DNA of 64,000 nucleotides from Gemella sanguinis ATCC 700632 (GCF_000701685.1 NZ_JNJO01000001.1:124001-188000), one strand, 5' to 3'. Counted from the stretch's first letter, positions 25,715 to 36,054 are shown. A program made the numbers and translations. The notes: generated by a model not told the origin, from the sequence alone.

Positions 25715-27719
25715 ATAATTTATATTTTTCTTTTAATTCAGCTATAGTATCACGAAGTTTAGCAGCACGTTCAAATTCGAATTTTTCAGCCGCTGAGAAC
25801 ATTTCTTGTTCTAGTTCAGCTAAGTGTTCTTCGATATTATCATCGGTAATATTAGATACTTCTTCTAATTCTAATGTTTCATCTTCAATTACTTCTTTCT
25901 TAGCACTAATACTGTCACGAATATCTTTAATAATTGTTTGAGGTGTTATGCCGTGTTCCTCATTATATGCCATTTGTATTTCACGACGACGATTTGTTTC
26001 ATCGATAGCTTTTTTCATACTTCTAGTCATATTATCCGCATACATAATTACACGACCATTCGCATTACGTGCGGCACGCCCAATTGTTTGTAGTAAGGCT
26101 TTATCTCCACGTAAGAAACCTTCTTTATCCGCATCTAATATAGCAACTAATGAAACTTCTGGAATATCTAAACCTTCACGTAGTAGGTTAATCCCTACAA
26201 GAATATCAAATTTTCCAAGACGTAAGTTACGAATAATTTCTGTACGTTCTAAGGTTTTAATATCAGAGTGAAGATACTCAACTTTTAGACCATTTTCTTT
26301 TAAATAGGCGGTTAAAGATTCAGCCATTTTTTTAGTAAGAGTCGTGATTAAAACACGTTCACCTTTTTCAATAATTTTTTCAGCTTCTTTAGTAATATCA
26401 AATACTTGGTCGCTAACGGGACGAACATCTATTACTGGATCTAGTAGACCAGTAGGACGAATAATTTGTTCAGTAATTTTTGAACTATGTTCAAGTTCAT
26501 AGTCACCAGGTGTAGCTGAAACAAAAATTGCTTGGTTTAACTTATTTTCAAACTCTTGATAGTTAAGAGGTCTATTATCTAAAGCAGTAGGTAGTCTAAA
26601 ACCATAGTCAACTAGAACTTGCTTACGAGCTCTATCACCATTATACATACCTCTAACCTGTGGAAGGGTAACGTGTGATTCATCAACTACTAATAACCAA
26701 TCTTTTGGAAAGTAGTCTAGTAGAGTATAAGGTGTTGAACCAGGTTCGCGTAGAGTTAAGTGAAGAGAGTAGTTTTCAATACCTGAACAAAATCCCATCT
26801 CTTCCATCATTTCAAGGTCATAGTTAGTACGTTGTTCCAAACGTTGTGCTTCTAGTAATTTGTTTTTCATATTGAATACTTTTAGTCTATCTTCTAGTTC
26901 AGCACGTATTCTTTTTATTGCTTCTTTTGTTTTTTCTTCACCTGCGACGAAGTGGCTGGCAGGGTAAATCGCAATATGTTCTAATTCACTAAGTACTTCA
27001 CCAGTTAGTGAATTGATTTCACGTATTCTATCAATTTCATCCCCAAACATCTCTATACGAACAGAGTTTTCACTACGAGAAGCTGGGAAAATTTCTATAA
27101 CATCACCACGTACTCTAAAAGTACCACGTGTAAATTCTATATCATTACGCATATATTGGATGTCTATCAGTTTTGAAAGAATTTTATTTCTGCTTATTTC
27201 ATCTCCAACTCTAAGTGAAAGCACCAGAGAAGAATATTCTTCTGGAGAACCAAGACCATATATACAGCTGACACTAGATACGATAATTACATCATCACGA
27301 TCAAATAGAGAAGATGTAGCACTGTGGCGTAGTTTATCAATCTCATCATTGACAGAAGAATCTTTTTCTATATAGGTATCAGTCGATGGTACATATGCTT
27401 CTGGTTGGAAATAATCATAGTAAGAAACGAAATATTCGACCCTATTGTTAGGGAAGAATTCTTTTAACTCATTGTATAATTGTCCAGCTAATGTTTTATT
27501 GTGAGCTAATACTAGTGTTGGTTTTCCAACATTTTTTATAATATTAGCTATTGTGAAAGTTTTACCTGTACCAGTAGCACCAAGTAAGGTTTGGTATTTT
27601 TCTCCGTTATTAATACCTTCAGTTAGCTCATTAATAGCTCTAACTTGGTCTCCTTTAGGTTCAAATTTACTCTGTAAATCAAAATCAAAGTGTTGTCTAT
27701 TTACTTCCAAGAAATTCAC
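25713..27719 (-). CDS. uvrB: Excinuclease ABC subunit B
   Basis: A full-length 668-residue UvrB, the damage-verifying helicase-like subunit of nucleotide excision repair that loads with UvrA and recruits UvrC. Walker A GATGTGKT is at 47-54. The damage-probing beta-hairpin region has [20 protein letters not shown], and the DEAD-like box reads [13 protein letters not shown]. Motif VI is [12 protein letters not shown]. The C-terminus has a UVR motif ([21 protein letters not shown]) for UvrC interaction. No uvrA lies nearby in the window. The start has a ribosome binding site on the minus strand. Confidence 0.96.
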   Translation of the reverse strand: MNFLEVNRQHFDFDLQSKFEPKGDQVRAINELTEGINNGEKYQTLLGATGTGKTFTIANIIKNVGKPTLVLAHNKTLAGQLYNELKEFFPNNRVEYFVSYYDYFQPEAYVPSTDTYIEKDSSVNDEIDKLRHSATSSLFDRDDVIIVSSVSCIYGLGSPEEYSSLVLSLRVGDEISRNKILSKLIDIQYMRNDIEFTRGTFRVRGDVIEIFPASRSENSVRIEMFGDEIDRIREINSLTGEVLSELEHIAIYPASHFVAGEEKTKEAIKRIRAELEDRLKVFNMKNKLLEAQRLEQRTNYDLEMMEEMGFCSGIENYSLHLTLREPGSTPYTLLDYFPKDWLLVVDESHVTLPQVRGMYNGDRARKQVLVDYGFRLPTALDNRPLNYQEFENKLNQAIFVSATPGDYELEHSSKITEQIIRPTGLLDPVIDVRPVSDQVFDITKEAEKIIEKGERVLITTLTKKMAESLTAYLKENGLKVEYLHSDIKTLERTEIIRNLRLGKFDILVGINLLREGLDIPEVSLVAILDADKEGFLRGDKALLQTIGRAARNANGRVIMYADNMTRSMKKAIDETNRRREIQMAYNEEHGITPQTIIKDIRDSISAKKEVIEDETLELEEVSNITDDNIEEHLAELEQEMFSAAEKFEFERAAKLRDTIAELKEKYKL

Positions 27720-27907
27720 TCCTTTGCTAGTAATAAATAATATAAACTTAATAGTTTCTATTTAATTATATACTAGATAGGAAGATAGTAAAAGTGCTTT
27801 GATTAAATCAATAGTTTGTAGATAAATTGGTACTTCTTGAAAAGTTTATCAATATGAATTATAATGAAGAACAAAATAGTTTAAAATTTTGATGGAGTAA
27901 GCAGTAT

Positions 27908-28279
27908 ATGGATGATATACAATATTTGATTATTATTATAGTAGTTCTATATGGATATTTTCCAATTGAATTAACAATTTTTATAATATTTGTACGTAAG
28001 TTTTTAAATAATAAAAATAGTGAAGAAAAAATATGGTTAACAAAAAGTTGGAAAAGTTTTAATAGAATAAGTAAGTTGTTAGAAACTTTTATAGTATTCC
28101 CATGGGCAATGGTGGGACTTTGGGGAAGTATTTTTACGCTGGATGATGGATCTACCAGTTTCTTTTTCATATTAAATGTGATTTTATTTATACTGACAGT
28201 TCTAATGGAGTGTATAAGATTTATTTTCTCTATTAGATGGTGGTTTAAAAAGAGAGGATATTATAAAGATAATAGTTAA
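27908..28279 (+). CDS. Small membrane protein, perhaps a distant member of the 37-39 kb family
   Basis: A 123-residue protein with three or four hydrophobic helices. The plus strand is preferred over an overlapping minus-strand frame because GGAG lies 10 bases before the ATG and a perfect terminator follows the stop. The pattern LLETFIVFPWAMVGLWGSIF in the second half resembles VLDFTILPIWMFMGVFVG of the small membrane protein array at 37.2-39.8 kb. Relationship is inferred from pattern only, and function is unknown. Confidence 0.6.
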   Translation: MDDIQYLIIIIVVLYGYFPIELTIFIIFVRKFLNNKNSEEKIWLTKSWKSFNRISKLLETFIVFPWAMVGLWGSIFTLDDGSTSFFFILNVILFILTVLMECIRFIFSIRWWFKKRGYYKDNS

Positions 28280-28292
28280 ATAACAAAATTAT

Positions 28293-28327
28293 AAAAGCTA
28301 AGAAGTTACAGATTTCTTAGCTTTTTT
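28293..28327 (+). terminator. Terminator of the small membrane protein gene
   Basis: AAAAGCTAAGAA pairs perfectly with TTCTTAGCTTTT, followed by a T run. Confidence 0.85.
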
Positions 28328-28367
28328 AAATACGAAGAAATATATTACATTATAAAATTTTTACAAA

Positions 28368-28398
28368 TTAAAAAAGACGAGAAATTTTCTCGTCTTTT
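28368..28398 (-). terminator. Terminator of the minus-strand permease gene
   Basis: AAAAGACGAGAAA pairs with TTTCTCGTCTTTT; A-rich sequence on the plus side gives a T run for the minus-strand transcript. Confidence 0.8.
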
Positions 28399-28410
28399 GA
28401 GCTATAAACA

Positions 28411-29814
28411 TTATTTATTATTTTTTTTCGCAAGGTAAGGCATAATTAAACCAAGTGAAATAAGAATAATAGGTGTAACAATGTTCATTGTTGTTTGGAA
28501 TACACTTCCTGGTGTATACATACCTGTGATACAAGCAAATGCTGTTAGGAAGAAACACCAAGCTCCTAAACCAACACCGATATATTTATTCTTAACAAAT
28601 TTATAATCAGCTTGGAATTTACCAGCTGCTTTTTTCAAGAAGATATAAGCAGCGAATACCCATAGGTAACGAAGTGGCATACAAACAGCGTTTAATTTAA
28701 CTAACCATCTGAATAGTTCGTTTACTTCTTTGATTCCGAACATAGGAATAATTAAAAGGATAGATACGATAACACCAACTAATTTTAATCCGTTAGTGTA
28801 AACATCATTACTATTTTTAACTAATAATTTTTTCGGGATGTATTGTTCATCAGAACTTTCTAGTAACATACGTAATGGTGCATCAATTGAGATAATAACG
28901 ATAGATACTTGACCGATAAAGTCAACTACTGCATAAATAACTAAGAATAAGTTACCAACACCGTAGTAGTTACCTAATGTTTGGAATGCATAATAAGTAC
29001 CATTAGTTAATAAGTCTTTTGGAATGTTATTAGTATCAAACATTAATGCAAGTGCGAATGTTCCTAAAATAGCTGTTGTTACAACCATAAGAACTAAAGT
29101 CATCATTCCTTTAGGGAAATCAGTAGAAGGTTTTTTCATCTTATTAACATAAGGCGAAATCTTCTCACAACCACCAACTGCAAATACTAAAATCGCTATT
29201 GACGTAACATATTTAACATCGAATGTTGGCATAAATGTATCTAATGACCAGTCGATGCTGTATGTTTTAGCTCCTGTAATAGAAGGTGCTGTAATAGCCA
29301 TCAATATGAATAATAATGACATAATAAACATTGATGATCCTGCTAAAGTCGCAAGTTTTTTGATGAAGTTAACTCCTCTTGCTGCTAGGAATAACGCTAC
29401 TATGAATATAACAAGTGAAATAATTTGTACATAAGTTATATTCATTTTACTAATACGGTTATCTCTAAATAATGCCCAACTGAATGCTGCGATAATACGT
29501 GATGGTTTTTGAGAAATATAAGGCATATGTACTACCCAAATTGTCCATCCAGCATAATAAGCTAGTAATTTACTGTGTGTTTCTTTAATCCAAGAACTAA
29601 CACCTCCACCAGCATCTTTAAATGTAGATCCTAGTTCACCAACGATTAGTGAATATGGAATAAAGTAAATTACGAAGATTAAAACCCATGAGAAAATAGA
29701 TTTAAGTCCGCCAAATTCTGAATATCCGTTAACGATATTACCAAACGCCCAAACAGTAGAGAAGGCCATGAACGCTAACGTATACCAAAATATCTTTTTA
29801 GCTTCTTTCTCCAT
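28411..29814 (-). CDS. APC-family amino-acid permease/antiporter
   Basis: A 467-residue protein with 12 predicted helices. The first helix AFMAFSTVWAFGNIVNGYSEFGG and the following YFIPYSLIVGELGSTFKDAGGGVSSWIKE match the glutamate:GABA-antiporter/YjeM-like subgroup of APC transporters. VFAVGGCEKISPYVNKMKKPSTDFPKGM near residue 215 is the conserved cytoplasmic-side segment. The substrate is not determined. AGGAGGAAG precedes the start on the minus strand. It is monocistronic. Confidence 0.8.
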   Translation of the reverse strand: MEKEAKKIFWYTLAFMAFSTVWAFGNIVNGYSEFGGLKSIFSWVLIFVIYFIPYSLIVGELGSTFKDAGGGVSSWIKETHSKLLAYYAGWTIWVVHMPYISQKPSRIIAAFSWALFRDNRISKMNITYVQIISLVIFIVALFLAARGVNFIKKLATLAGSSMFIMSLLFILMAITAPSITGAKTYSIDWSLDTFMPTFDVKYVTSIAILVFAVGGCEKISPYVNKMKKPSTDFPKGMMTLVLMVVTTAILGTFALALMFDTNNIPKDLLTNGTYYAFQTLGNYYGVGNLFLVIYAVVDFIGQVSIVIISIDAPLRMLLESSDEQYIPKKLLVKNSNDVYTNGLKLVGVIVSILLIIPMFGIKEVNELFRWLVKLNAVCMPLRYLWVFAAYIFLKKAAGKFQADYKFVKNKYIGVGLGAWCFFLTAFACITGMYTPGSVFQTTMNIVTPIILISLGLIMPYLAKKNNK

Positions 29815-30437
29815 ATAATCTTCCTCCTAAAATATTTAATTTTTAATTCTGCACTAAGCATTAATAAAAATATTAGCATAGTACATACAATTATTCAAGT
29901 AATATTGGTATTTTTCTAATAAATTATTCTATAATTCCTACTAAGATTAAGAATTTTTAGAAAAATTATAGAAAATATGTTTGCAAAATTATTTTTTAGA
30001 ATAGTTATTTTACAGAAAACAAGTAATATAAGGACATTTAGAATCTCTGATAATGAAAAGGATAAACGATTTTCATTTAAAATAATAGTGTTAAAATACA
30101 TATTTTTCTAAGTATTATAGAGTATAGCATAGTTATATTTTAAATTATGAAAATTATTAGAAAATGAATATATACATAAAAACTAAAGAGTAATTTTTTA
30201 ATAAACATATATATTTTCAAAAAAGTGTATTTAAATTTATGTGAAATAGTTTAATAATAACACTAGATTCCAAAATTGATAATTCGTATACAAGAAGATT
30301 AAAAACTTGACAATGTTATAAATTAATCGTAATATATGTGTAGATAATAGATTGTAATTATTTATTATTAATTATTCATTTATAATTTTATATATTTATA
30401 TAAGATTATAGATAAAAGAAAGGAGAAAAGTATATTA
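29815..30437 (+). promoter_or_regulatory. AT-rich divergent gap with the promoter of the LPXTG gene
   Basis: No gene is supported in these 620 bases. Near the right end TTGACA (30307-30312), a 17-base spacer and TAATAT (30330-30335) form a strong promoter. AGGAGA precedes the coding start. Confidence 0.6.
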
Positions 30438-32090
30438 ATGAAAAAAATCACAAAAGTAATTAAAATGAGTGTTACCGCAATATTTACATTCATAGGATTA
30501 CTATTTGTATCTTCATTAACAGCTAACGCAGCTGAAGGTAAAGAACTTACAAAAGTTGTTACTGATATTTCTGTTACAGATGCAGGAAATAATGCAGTTA
30601 AACCTGACGCCAATGGCAATTATAATGTTACTACTGATAGAGCATACCGTTTTTCAGCAAACTTTGATTTAACGAATTACAACGGTAACTTATCAGAAGG
30701 AGATTATTTTAATTTAAAAATTCCTAATTCAGTAACTGTCCAAAAACATTCGGCTGATATTAAAGATACAAAAACACAAGTCGTTATTGCTGAATCAGAA
30801 GTAACACCAAATGCAAACGACCAAGGTGGTAATGCTAAAGTAACACTTAAAAATTTCTCTGAATATCTAACTACTACTAAAAGTAATGATATAAGAGATA
30901 TAACAGGTCATTTTACTATTGATTTTTTATTCAAAAAAGATCAAACTAAAACACCTGTGACTTTTGATAGCTTAGCTGTGAAAAATAAAATAACACATAC
31001 TTTTACATCAACAACTAAAGACGGAGAAAACAAAGGTTATGAAAACTTCGCTAAAAATGGTAATGATGTTGAGAATAAAGGATGGACTTCTGAAAAATTA
31101 GCAGCTGTAGGTTCTACTTCTAAAGGAAATATTTACTCACCATGGCGCGTTCGCGTTAATGCTGGAAAAAAAGACTATGGAAGCAACTTAGCATTAGTAG
31201 ATGAGATAGTAACTGATACTACACATGCAGCTATTCAATATATTCCTGAATCATTAACAGTATACAAAGCTACTATTAATGATGGTACTTCTGAAGTACC
31301 AGCAGGTGCTGTTAAACTAACTGAAGGTACTGACTACACAGTTGAGTGGAACAGCAATTATACTTCTTTAAAAGTAATTTTTAAAGATGGTTCACAATCA
31401 TACTATGTTACTTATAACACTACAACTCCTGGAGATGGAAGTTTAGTAGGAAATAAAGTTGCATTACTAAAAAATAATACTGAAGCACTTCCTCAACGCA
31501 ATAATCGCTTAATTTACGGATATGTAAGTGAGAGATTATCAGTATTAAATGAAGTGATTAATGCTAATCCAATTTACAAAATCAAAATTAATAAAACTGA
31601 TAAAGTAAAAGTAACACCTGTTCAAGGAGCTGTATACACAATTATAAATCCAGAAGGAGTTGTAGTTGAAGATGTTACTACAGATGAAAACGGAGTGGCA
31701 GTTTCTAAAGAATTATCAAAAGATTATTTAGGAAAAGTGTTCACAATAATGGAAAAATTAGCACCAAAAGGTTATAAACTAGATCCAACTGTTTATACAG
31801 TAACAATTGGTGAGAATAATTCAATTATCAATCTTCAAGATGAACCAGAAGATACACCTCCAACTCCGCCAACACCAACTCCAAACAAACCGGTTAAACC
31901 TAATGAACCAGGAAAACCTGAAAAACCAGGTAAACCAAATAAACCTGGTAAACCAACTACACCAGTAGTAAAAGAAAAAGCTAAAAAAGCTGTTCTTCCA
32001 AAAACAGGGGTAGAAACTAATAGCTTAGCTGTAGCAGGTTTAGTTATCGGATTAGGTGCGTTAGCTTTAAGACGTAAAGCAAATAAATAA
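30438..32090 (+). CDS. LPXTG-anchored surface adhesin with SpaA/Cna-type domain
   Basis: A 550-residue sortase substrate. Signal peptide 1-31 ends near TANA. Residues about 35-370 look like MSCRAMM/collagen-binding type Ig-like domains (LSEGDYFNLKIPNSVTVQ, DITGHFTIDFLFKKD). About 380-465 is a SpaA-like Cna-B fold (GAVYTIINPEGVVVEDVTTD, then FTIMEKLAPKGYKLDP), where the Glu may join an isopeptide bond. A Pro/Lys-rich wall-spanning stretch follows, then LPKTG at 520-524, a hydrophobic helix and a basic tail RRKANK. It is expected to be covalently attached to peptidoglycan. No sortase or pilin partners are adjacent, so it is probably a stand-alone adhesin. Confidence 0.88.
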   Translation: MKKITKVIKMSVTAIFTFIGLLFVSSLTANAAEGKELTKVVTDISVTDAGNNAVKPDANGNYNVTTDRAYRFSANFDLTNYNGNLSEGDYFNLKIPNSVTVQKHSADIKDTKTQVVIAESEVTPNANDQGGNAKVTLKNFSEYLTTTKSNDIRDITGHFTIDFLFKKDQTKTPVTFDSLAVKNKITHTFTSTTKDGENKGYENFAKNGNDVENKGWTSEKLAAVGSTSKGNIYSPWRVRVNAGKKDYGSNLALVDEIVTDTTHAAIQYIPESLTVYKATINDGTSEVPAGAVKLTEGTDYTVEWNSNYTSLKVIFKDGSQSYYVTYNTTTPGDGSLVGNKVALLKNNTEALPQRNNRLIYGYVSERLSVLNEVINANPIYKIKINKTDKVKVTPVQGAVYTIINPEGVVVEDVTTDENGVAVSKELSKDYLGKVFTIMEKLAPKGYKLDPTVYTVTIGENNSIINLQDEPEDTPPTPPTPTPNKPVKPNEPGKPEKPGKPNKPGKPTTPVVKEKAKKAVLPKTGVETNSLAVAGLVIGLGALALRRKANK

Positions 32091-32099
32091 TATAATAAG

Positions 32100-32137
32100 A
32101 CGAACTTAGGAAACTAGGTTCGTTTTTTTTTTTTTTT
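32100..32137 (+). terminator. Terminator with GAAA tetraloop and 15-T tract
   Basis: ACGAACTTAG pairs with CTAGGTTCGT around the loop GAAA. An unusually long run of about fifteen T follows. Confidence 0.9.
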
Positions 32138-32300
32138 GTCTTTTGATTAGTACAGAAAAGGGTAAAATATAGTAAATTAATATAATCTAAAAAAATTTGT
32201 ATCCATTATAATTTCATTAGTTATATTTTAAATAGATATTGTAATATTAAATTATTCCGATAATTTTCAAAAATTTTGATTAAATATATTAAATCCCCTC

Positions 32301-32329
32301 TTGAATTCGTTTTCGATATAAACTATAAT
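32301..32329 (+). promoter_or_regulatory. Promoter of the two-component system
   Basis: TTGAAT (32301-32306), a 17-base spacer and TATAAT (32324-32329) precede AAGGAG and the TTG start of the kinase gene. Confidence 0.6.
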
Positions 32330-32376
32330 GATTTTTATAAAAGTTTTTATAATTTATATAAGGAGTTGAGGGTACT

Positions 32377-33978
32377 TTGAAAAAGTGGAGAAGTACATTA
32401 GTAAAACTTATTATATTTATGATGGGGTTAGTAACAATCTCATTATTAGTAACAACAGTTTTTATGAGAGGATATATAAAAGATCGTGAAGAAGAGATTA
32501 TTCGTCAAAAAATTAGTGCTACAGCAAAGATAATTGCGATGGATAAAAGTATTCAAGAAGCGGTCAAAAATAAAAATCAAGAAAAGTTCATTCAACATTT
32601 TACATTGGCTGCGATGGAAGAAACACGAACGGATTTTATAGTAGTAACTGATAAAGATTTTGTAAGGTATTCACACCCAAAAGAAGAGTTGATAGGCTCT
32701 AAGTTTTCAAATATTGAAGATATTGAAGCAACATTTACTCAAGGTGATCATTATAGTAAGCAAACTGGTCCACTTGGGGAAGGGGTTAGATTTTTTACAG
32801 CTCTAAAAGATGAAAAAGGTAATAATATAGGAGTTGTCTGTGTAGGGTATACTAAAAGAACGGTAGAAAATCAAATCTTAGAAGCACAGAAAAATTTATT
32901 CTATTCATTAGTGATTGGGCTAACAGTGGCAGTAGGATTATCGTTTTTATTTAATAAAAGATTGAAAAAGATTCTTCTGAATTTAGATCCCGAAGAGATT
33001 GCACAACTTTATATAGAAAAAGAGTTAATAGCTGATCATGTTTCAGAAGGAATAATTGGGATAGATAAATACAAAAATATAATAGTTATAAATAGTTGTG
33101 CAAATAATTTATTAAAAAAAGCTAAACTATCTAGTGAAATAAAAATTAATGAAACTCTAAGTACTGAGATTTATAATTTATTATTTAGAGACATTTTGGA
33201 AACGAGAGAGAGTAGTCAAGATGAACAAATAGTAATTAATAATATGGATCTATTATTGAATAGAAATCCAATTTACTATAAAGCTAGATTATATGGTGCG
33301 GTAGTAACTTTACGGGATCAATCAGAAATGAAACAGCTTATTACAGAACTAAGTGGTACTGAAAAATATAACGATAGTTTACGTGAACAGAGTCATCATT
33401 TTATGAATAAATTACATGTTCTTCAAGGATTGATAGAATTGAAGTCTTATGAAGAAGTTGCGAAGTATATAACCTATTTAAAACAAGATTACCATGAAAA
33501 AATAGGTCATATTACTGAAAATATAAAAGTACCATCAATAGCTGGATTTTTACTTGCTAAAGCACGTGAAAGTCGAAACAAAGATATCCAGTTAGTGGTT
33601 GATTCAGATTCATTATTATATCAACATACTGGTTTAGAAACAATATATAATGAATTGTTAATTATATTAGGCGTGCTAATAGATAATTCAATAGATGCTT
33701 TGGAAAATAAAAATGATGGAAAAATAATTGTTTATCTTTATCTAAATCTAGAGGAAAAAGTTTTATTATGTTTAGTAGAAGATAATGGAGCAGGGATTAT
33801 GGAAGTAGATAAAGAAAGAGTATTCGAAAGAGGATATTCAACAAAAGGAGAAAATAGGGGGTACGGTTTAGAGGCCGTTGAAACGATTGTTAAGAAATAT
33901 AACGGCTTAATAGATGTAGACAGTAAAGAAAACAAGGGTACTAAGTTTAATATAGAAATACCCGTACTGGAGGATTAA
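32377..33978 (+). CDS. CitA/DcuS/MalK-type sensor histidine kinase
   Basis: A 533-residue membrane sensor. TM1 is at about 8-30; an extracellular PAS-like (sCache) sensor runs to about 165, with the citrate/malate-sensor pattern RTDFIVVTDKDFVRYSHPKEELIG. TM2 is at about 172-190, a cytoplasmic PAS at about 205-325, then the kinase core. The phosphoacceptor is His340 in SHHFMNKLHVLQGL. The N-box is NSIDAL and the G-boxes are EDNGAGI and GYSTKGENRGYGL. The start is TTG 32377, with AAGGAG 11 bases upstream. In this family the ligand is a C4-dicarboxylate, citrate or related acid. The response regulator follows two bases after the stop. Confidence 0.87.
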   Translation: MKKWRSTLVKLIIFMMGLVTISLLVTTVFMRGYIKDREEEIIRQKISATAKIIAMDKSIQEAVKNKNQEKFIQHFTLAAMEETRTDFIVVTDKDFVRYSHPKEELIGSKFSNIEDIEATFTQGDHYSKQTGPLGEGVRFFTALKDEKGNNIGVVCVGYTKRTVENQILEAQKNLFYSLVIGLTVAVGLSFLFNKRLKKILLNLDPEEIAQLYIEKELIADHVSEGIIGIDKYKNIIVINSCANNLLKKAKLSSEIKINETLSTEIYNLLFRDILETRESSQDEQIVINNMDLLLNRNPIYYKARLYGAVVTLRDQSEMKQLITELSGTEKYNDSLREQSHHFMNKLHVLQGLIELKSYEEVAKYITYLKQDYHEKIGHITENIKVPSIAGFLLAKARESRNKDIQLVVDSDSLLYQHTGLETIYNELLIILGVLIDNSIDALENKNDGKIIVYLYLNLEEKVLLCLVEDNGAGIMEVDKERVFERGYSTKGENRGYGLEAVETIVKKYNGLIDVDSKENKGTKFNIEIPVLED

Positions 33979-33980
33979 AA

Positions 33981-34661
33981 GTGAGAGTATTAATAATTGA
34001 AGATGATTCCATGGTAGCTATGATACATAAAGAATACTTTAATAGAAAAGAAATCGATTTTACGCTAGACCATGTGTCATCACTTAAAGAAGCAGAATTA
34101 TATTTAGAAAGTAATATACCAGATTTGGTAGTTTTGGATAACTATTTATCTGATGGAAAAGGGGTTAGTCTTTTATCTAAGTTAAAGAAATATCCTGTAG
34201 TTATGATTACAGCAGCTAACGATATTCAAACGGTAGAAGCGGCTTTGTCAAGTGGAGTAGTAGATTATTTAGTCAAACCTTTTACGTATGAAAGATTTTC
34301 TCAAGCTATTGATAAAGTATTAAACTTTAAGTCGTTGATGTCTAAAGAAAAAGTTAATCAAGAAATGTTAGATGATTATTTAAGTACTACTAAAGAACAT
34401 GAAGATGTTGATGAATTACCTAAAGGATTATCAAAAATAACGTTAAAGAAAATTGTTGAAAATTTATTAAGTAGAAATGAAGGATTTAATACACAACAAA
34501 TAGCTGATGACTTAGATATTTCTAGAATAACTATAAGAAAGTATCTAAACTATATGGTTAATATGAACGTGTTAAGTGAAGATGCTGAGTATAGTACTTC
34601 TGGTAGACCGGTATCAATTTTCAATGTAATCTGTAAGGAAAGATTAAAAAAATTGTTATAG
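33981..34661 (+). CDS. CitB/MalR-type response regulator
   Basis: A 226-residue regulator. The receiver domain has the acidic pair EDD (7-9), phosphoacceptor Asp53 in LVVLDNYLSDGKG and Lys in DYLVKPFTYERF. The C-terminal helix-turn-helix (TQQIADDLDISRITIRKYLNYM) belongs to the CitB/DcuR group. The start is GTG 33981, with GGAGG upstream, inside the stop region of the kinase gene, so expression is coupled. The likely targets are the permease and dehydrogenase genes downstream, by analogy with MalKR and MaeKR systems. Confidence 0.87.
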   Translation: MRVLIIEDDSMVAMIHKEYFNRKEIDFTLDHVSSLKEAELYLESNIPDLVVLDNYLSDGKGVSLLSKLKKYPVVMITAANDIQTVEAALSSGVVDYLVKPFTYERFSQAIDKVLNFKSLMSKEKVNQEMLDDYLSTTKEHEDVDELPKGLSKITLKKIVENLLSRNEGFNTQQIADDLDISRITIRKYLNYMVNMNVLSEDAEYSTSGRPVSIFNVICKERLKKLL

Positions 34662-34764
34662 AAATACCTATAGTTCTTTTATGATATACTACAAAAATAA
34701 ATCTTAAAAATTATAAATATTTTGAGCGAAACAACGTTTACAATATATAAAAATAATTAATAAT

Positions 34765-34810
34765 AAAAATAGCTGATTGATAGAAAATGACTCTAAATCA
34801 GCTATTTTTT
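34765..34810 (+). terminator. Terminator after the two-component operon
   Basis: AAAAATAGCTGATT pairs perfectly with AATCAGCTATTTTT around a 17-base loop, followed by T. Confidence 0.8.
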
Positions 34811-34895
34811 GTTTATTTACTTAAGTTACATAACTTATAATAGTTATTTATTGTTGGAATATTTTTTCATAAATGTTATAGTATAAAAATATTAT

Positions 34896-34911
34896 CGTGT
34901 ATTAGTACACG
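34896..34911 (+). promoter_or_regulatory. Small palindrome upstream of the AEC permease
   Basis: CGTGTATTAGTACACG is a 6-bp perfect inverted repeat just downstream of an AT-rich -10-like element and before the ribosome binding site. It could be an operator or leader hairpin; assignment to the nearby response regulator is a guess. Confidence 0.3.
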
Positions 34912-34940
34912 GAATTATAAAAGAGGAGAATATATATTTT

Positions 34941-36014
34941 ATGAATTTTTTAGATGTTTTTGTGAAAACACTAGCAGATCAAAAAATTAACACTGCTATT
35001 ATTTCAAGTATCGCAATTATATTATTAGGTTATTTTTGTCGTAAGAAAGATTTATTTAAAGATAATACTGCAAAAGTACTTACAAATGTTGTTTTAACAG
35101 TATCTTTGCCAGCATTAGCTTTCAAATCATTCTTAGTAGATATAGATGAGAAAAAATTAACTCAAGGTATTAACGTTCTTATTTGGGGAATTCTTGTATA
35201 TATTGTATTAATCATTTTAAGTAAACCTTTATTTATGAAGTTTAAAGGTGACCAACAAGATACGATGCGTGTATTAGCAATCTTCGGATCAACAACATTC
35301 TTCGGGATTCCAATTGTAACAGCAATCTATGGACCAACTGGTACATTATATGCTTCAATCTTTAACATTGGATATCGTATTTTCTTATATTCATACGGAT
35401 ACATTAAAATGAGTGGTCTTAAAATGACTATGAAAAATGTTAAGACTATGTTCTTAAATCCAATCGTTATTGCAACATTCTTAGGGTTATTCATCTGGTT
35501 ATTCCAAGCGCACTTACCACAAGTTAGTGTTAATGTAGTCGATGCTAAAACTGGTGCAAAAGCTGTAAAACAATTTGCATTCTTACGTTTTGACCAAACA
35601 TTACCACAGTTTAACCAAATCTTAACTTATCTTTCAGGACTATGTTCACCATTAGCATGGTTAGCTATCGGGTCTACATTAGGTTCTGTATCATTTAAAG
35701 AAGCATTATCAAATAAACCAACTTGGTACTATTCATTTGTTAAATTAATTGCTATTCCAGCCATTAACGTAGCAATCTTAGCAATTCTATCAGTTACTCA
35801 CATTTTACCAGTTGACCTAACTGCTTTAGGAACTATCGTAGTAATGATGGCGACACCACCAGCAACAGTAGCTGCAGCTTATGCAATTAGCTTTGATAAA
35901 GATGCAGTTCTTGCTTCTAATGCTTCACTTTTAGGTACTTTAGGAGCAGTTGTTCTTACTCCAATATGGATCGTTATTGTTCAAATTATTGGAGCATTAG
36001 GAATTTTCCATTAA
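34941..36014 (+). CDS. AEC-family permease (malate permease-like)
   Basis: A 357-residue protein with about ten hydrophobic helices in two halves, typical of the auxin-efflux-carrier family that includes bacterial MleP/MalP malate permeases. Family features are SIAIILLGYFCRKKDLF near the N-terminus, the TM4 loop FGSTTFFGIPIVTAIYG and the second-half MMATPPATVAAAYA. The adjacent CitA/CitB-type sensor and D-2-hydroxyacid dehydrogenase suggest transport of a hydroxy- or dicarboxylic acid such as malate, lactate or pyruvate. RBS GAGGAG is present. Confidence 0.8.
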   Translation: MNFLDVFVKTLADQKINTAIISSIAIILLGYFCRKKDLFKDNTAKVLTNVVLTVSLPALAFKSFLVDIDEKKLTQGINVLIWGILVYIVLIILSKPLFMKFKGDQQDTMRVLAIFGSTTFFGIPIVTAIYGPTGTLYASIFNIGYRIFLYSYGYIKMSGLKMTMKNVKTMFLNPIVIATFLGLFIWLFQAHLPQVSVNVVDAKTGAKAVKQFAFLRFDQTLPQFNQILTYLSGLCSPLAWLAIGSTLGSVSFKEALSNKPTWYYSFVKLIAIPAINVAILAILSVTHILPVDLTALGTIVVMMATPPATVAAAYAISFDKDAVLASNASLLGTLGAVVLTPIWIVIVQIIGALGIFH

Positions 36015-36054
36015 TAAATAGAAAAATTAATAAAATAAGCCAAAATGCAATTGT

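Noticed and set aside
27859-28170. Minus-strand frame of 103 codons
   Set aside because: It overlaps the plus-strand gene that has a ribosome binding site and a perfect downstream terminator; the minus frame has neither.
29916-30101. Minus-strand frame of 61 codons in the long gap
   Set aside because: No ribosome binding site and a composition explained by AT-rich background.
30438-32090. Pilus operon
   Set aside because: There is a single LPXTG gene with its own terminator and no sortase or further pilin nearby.
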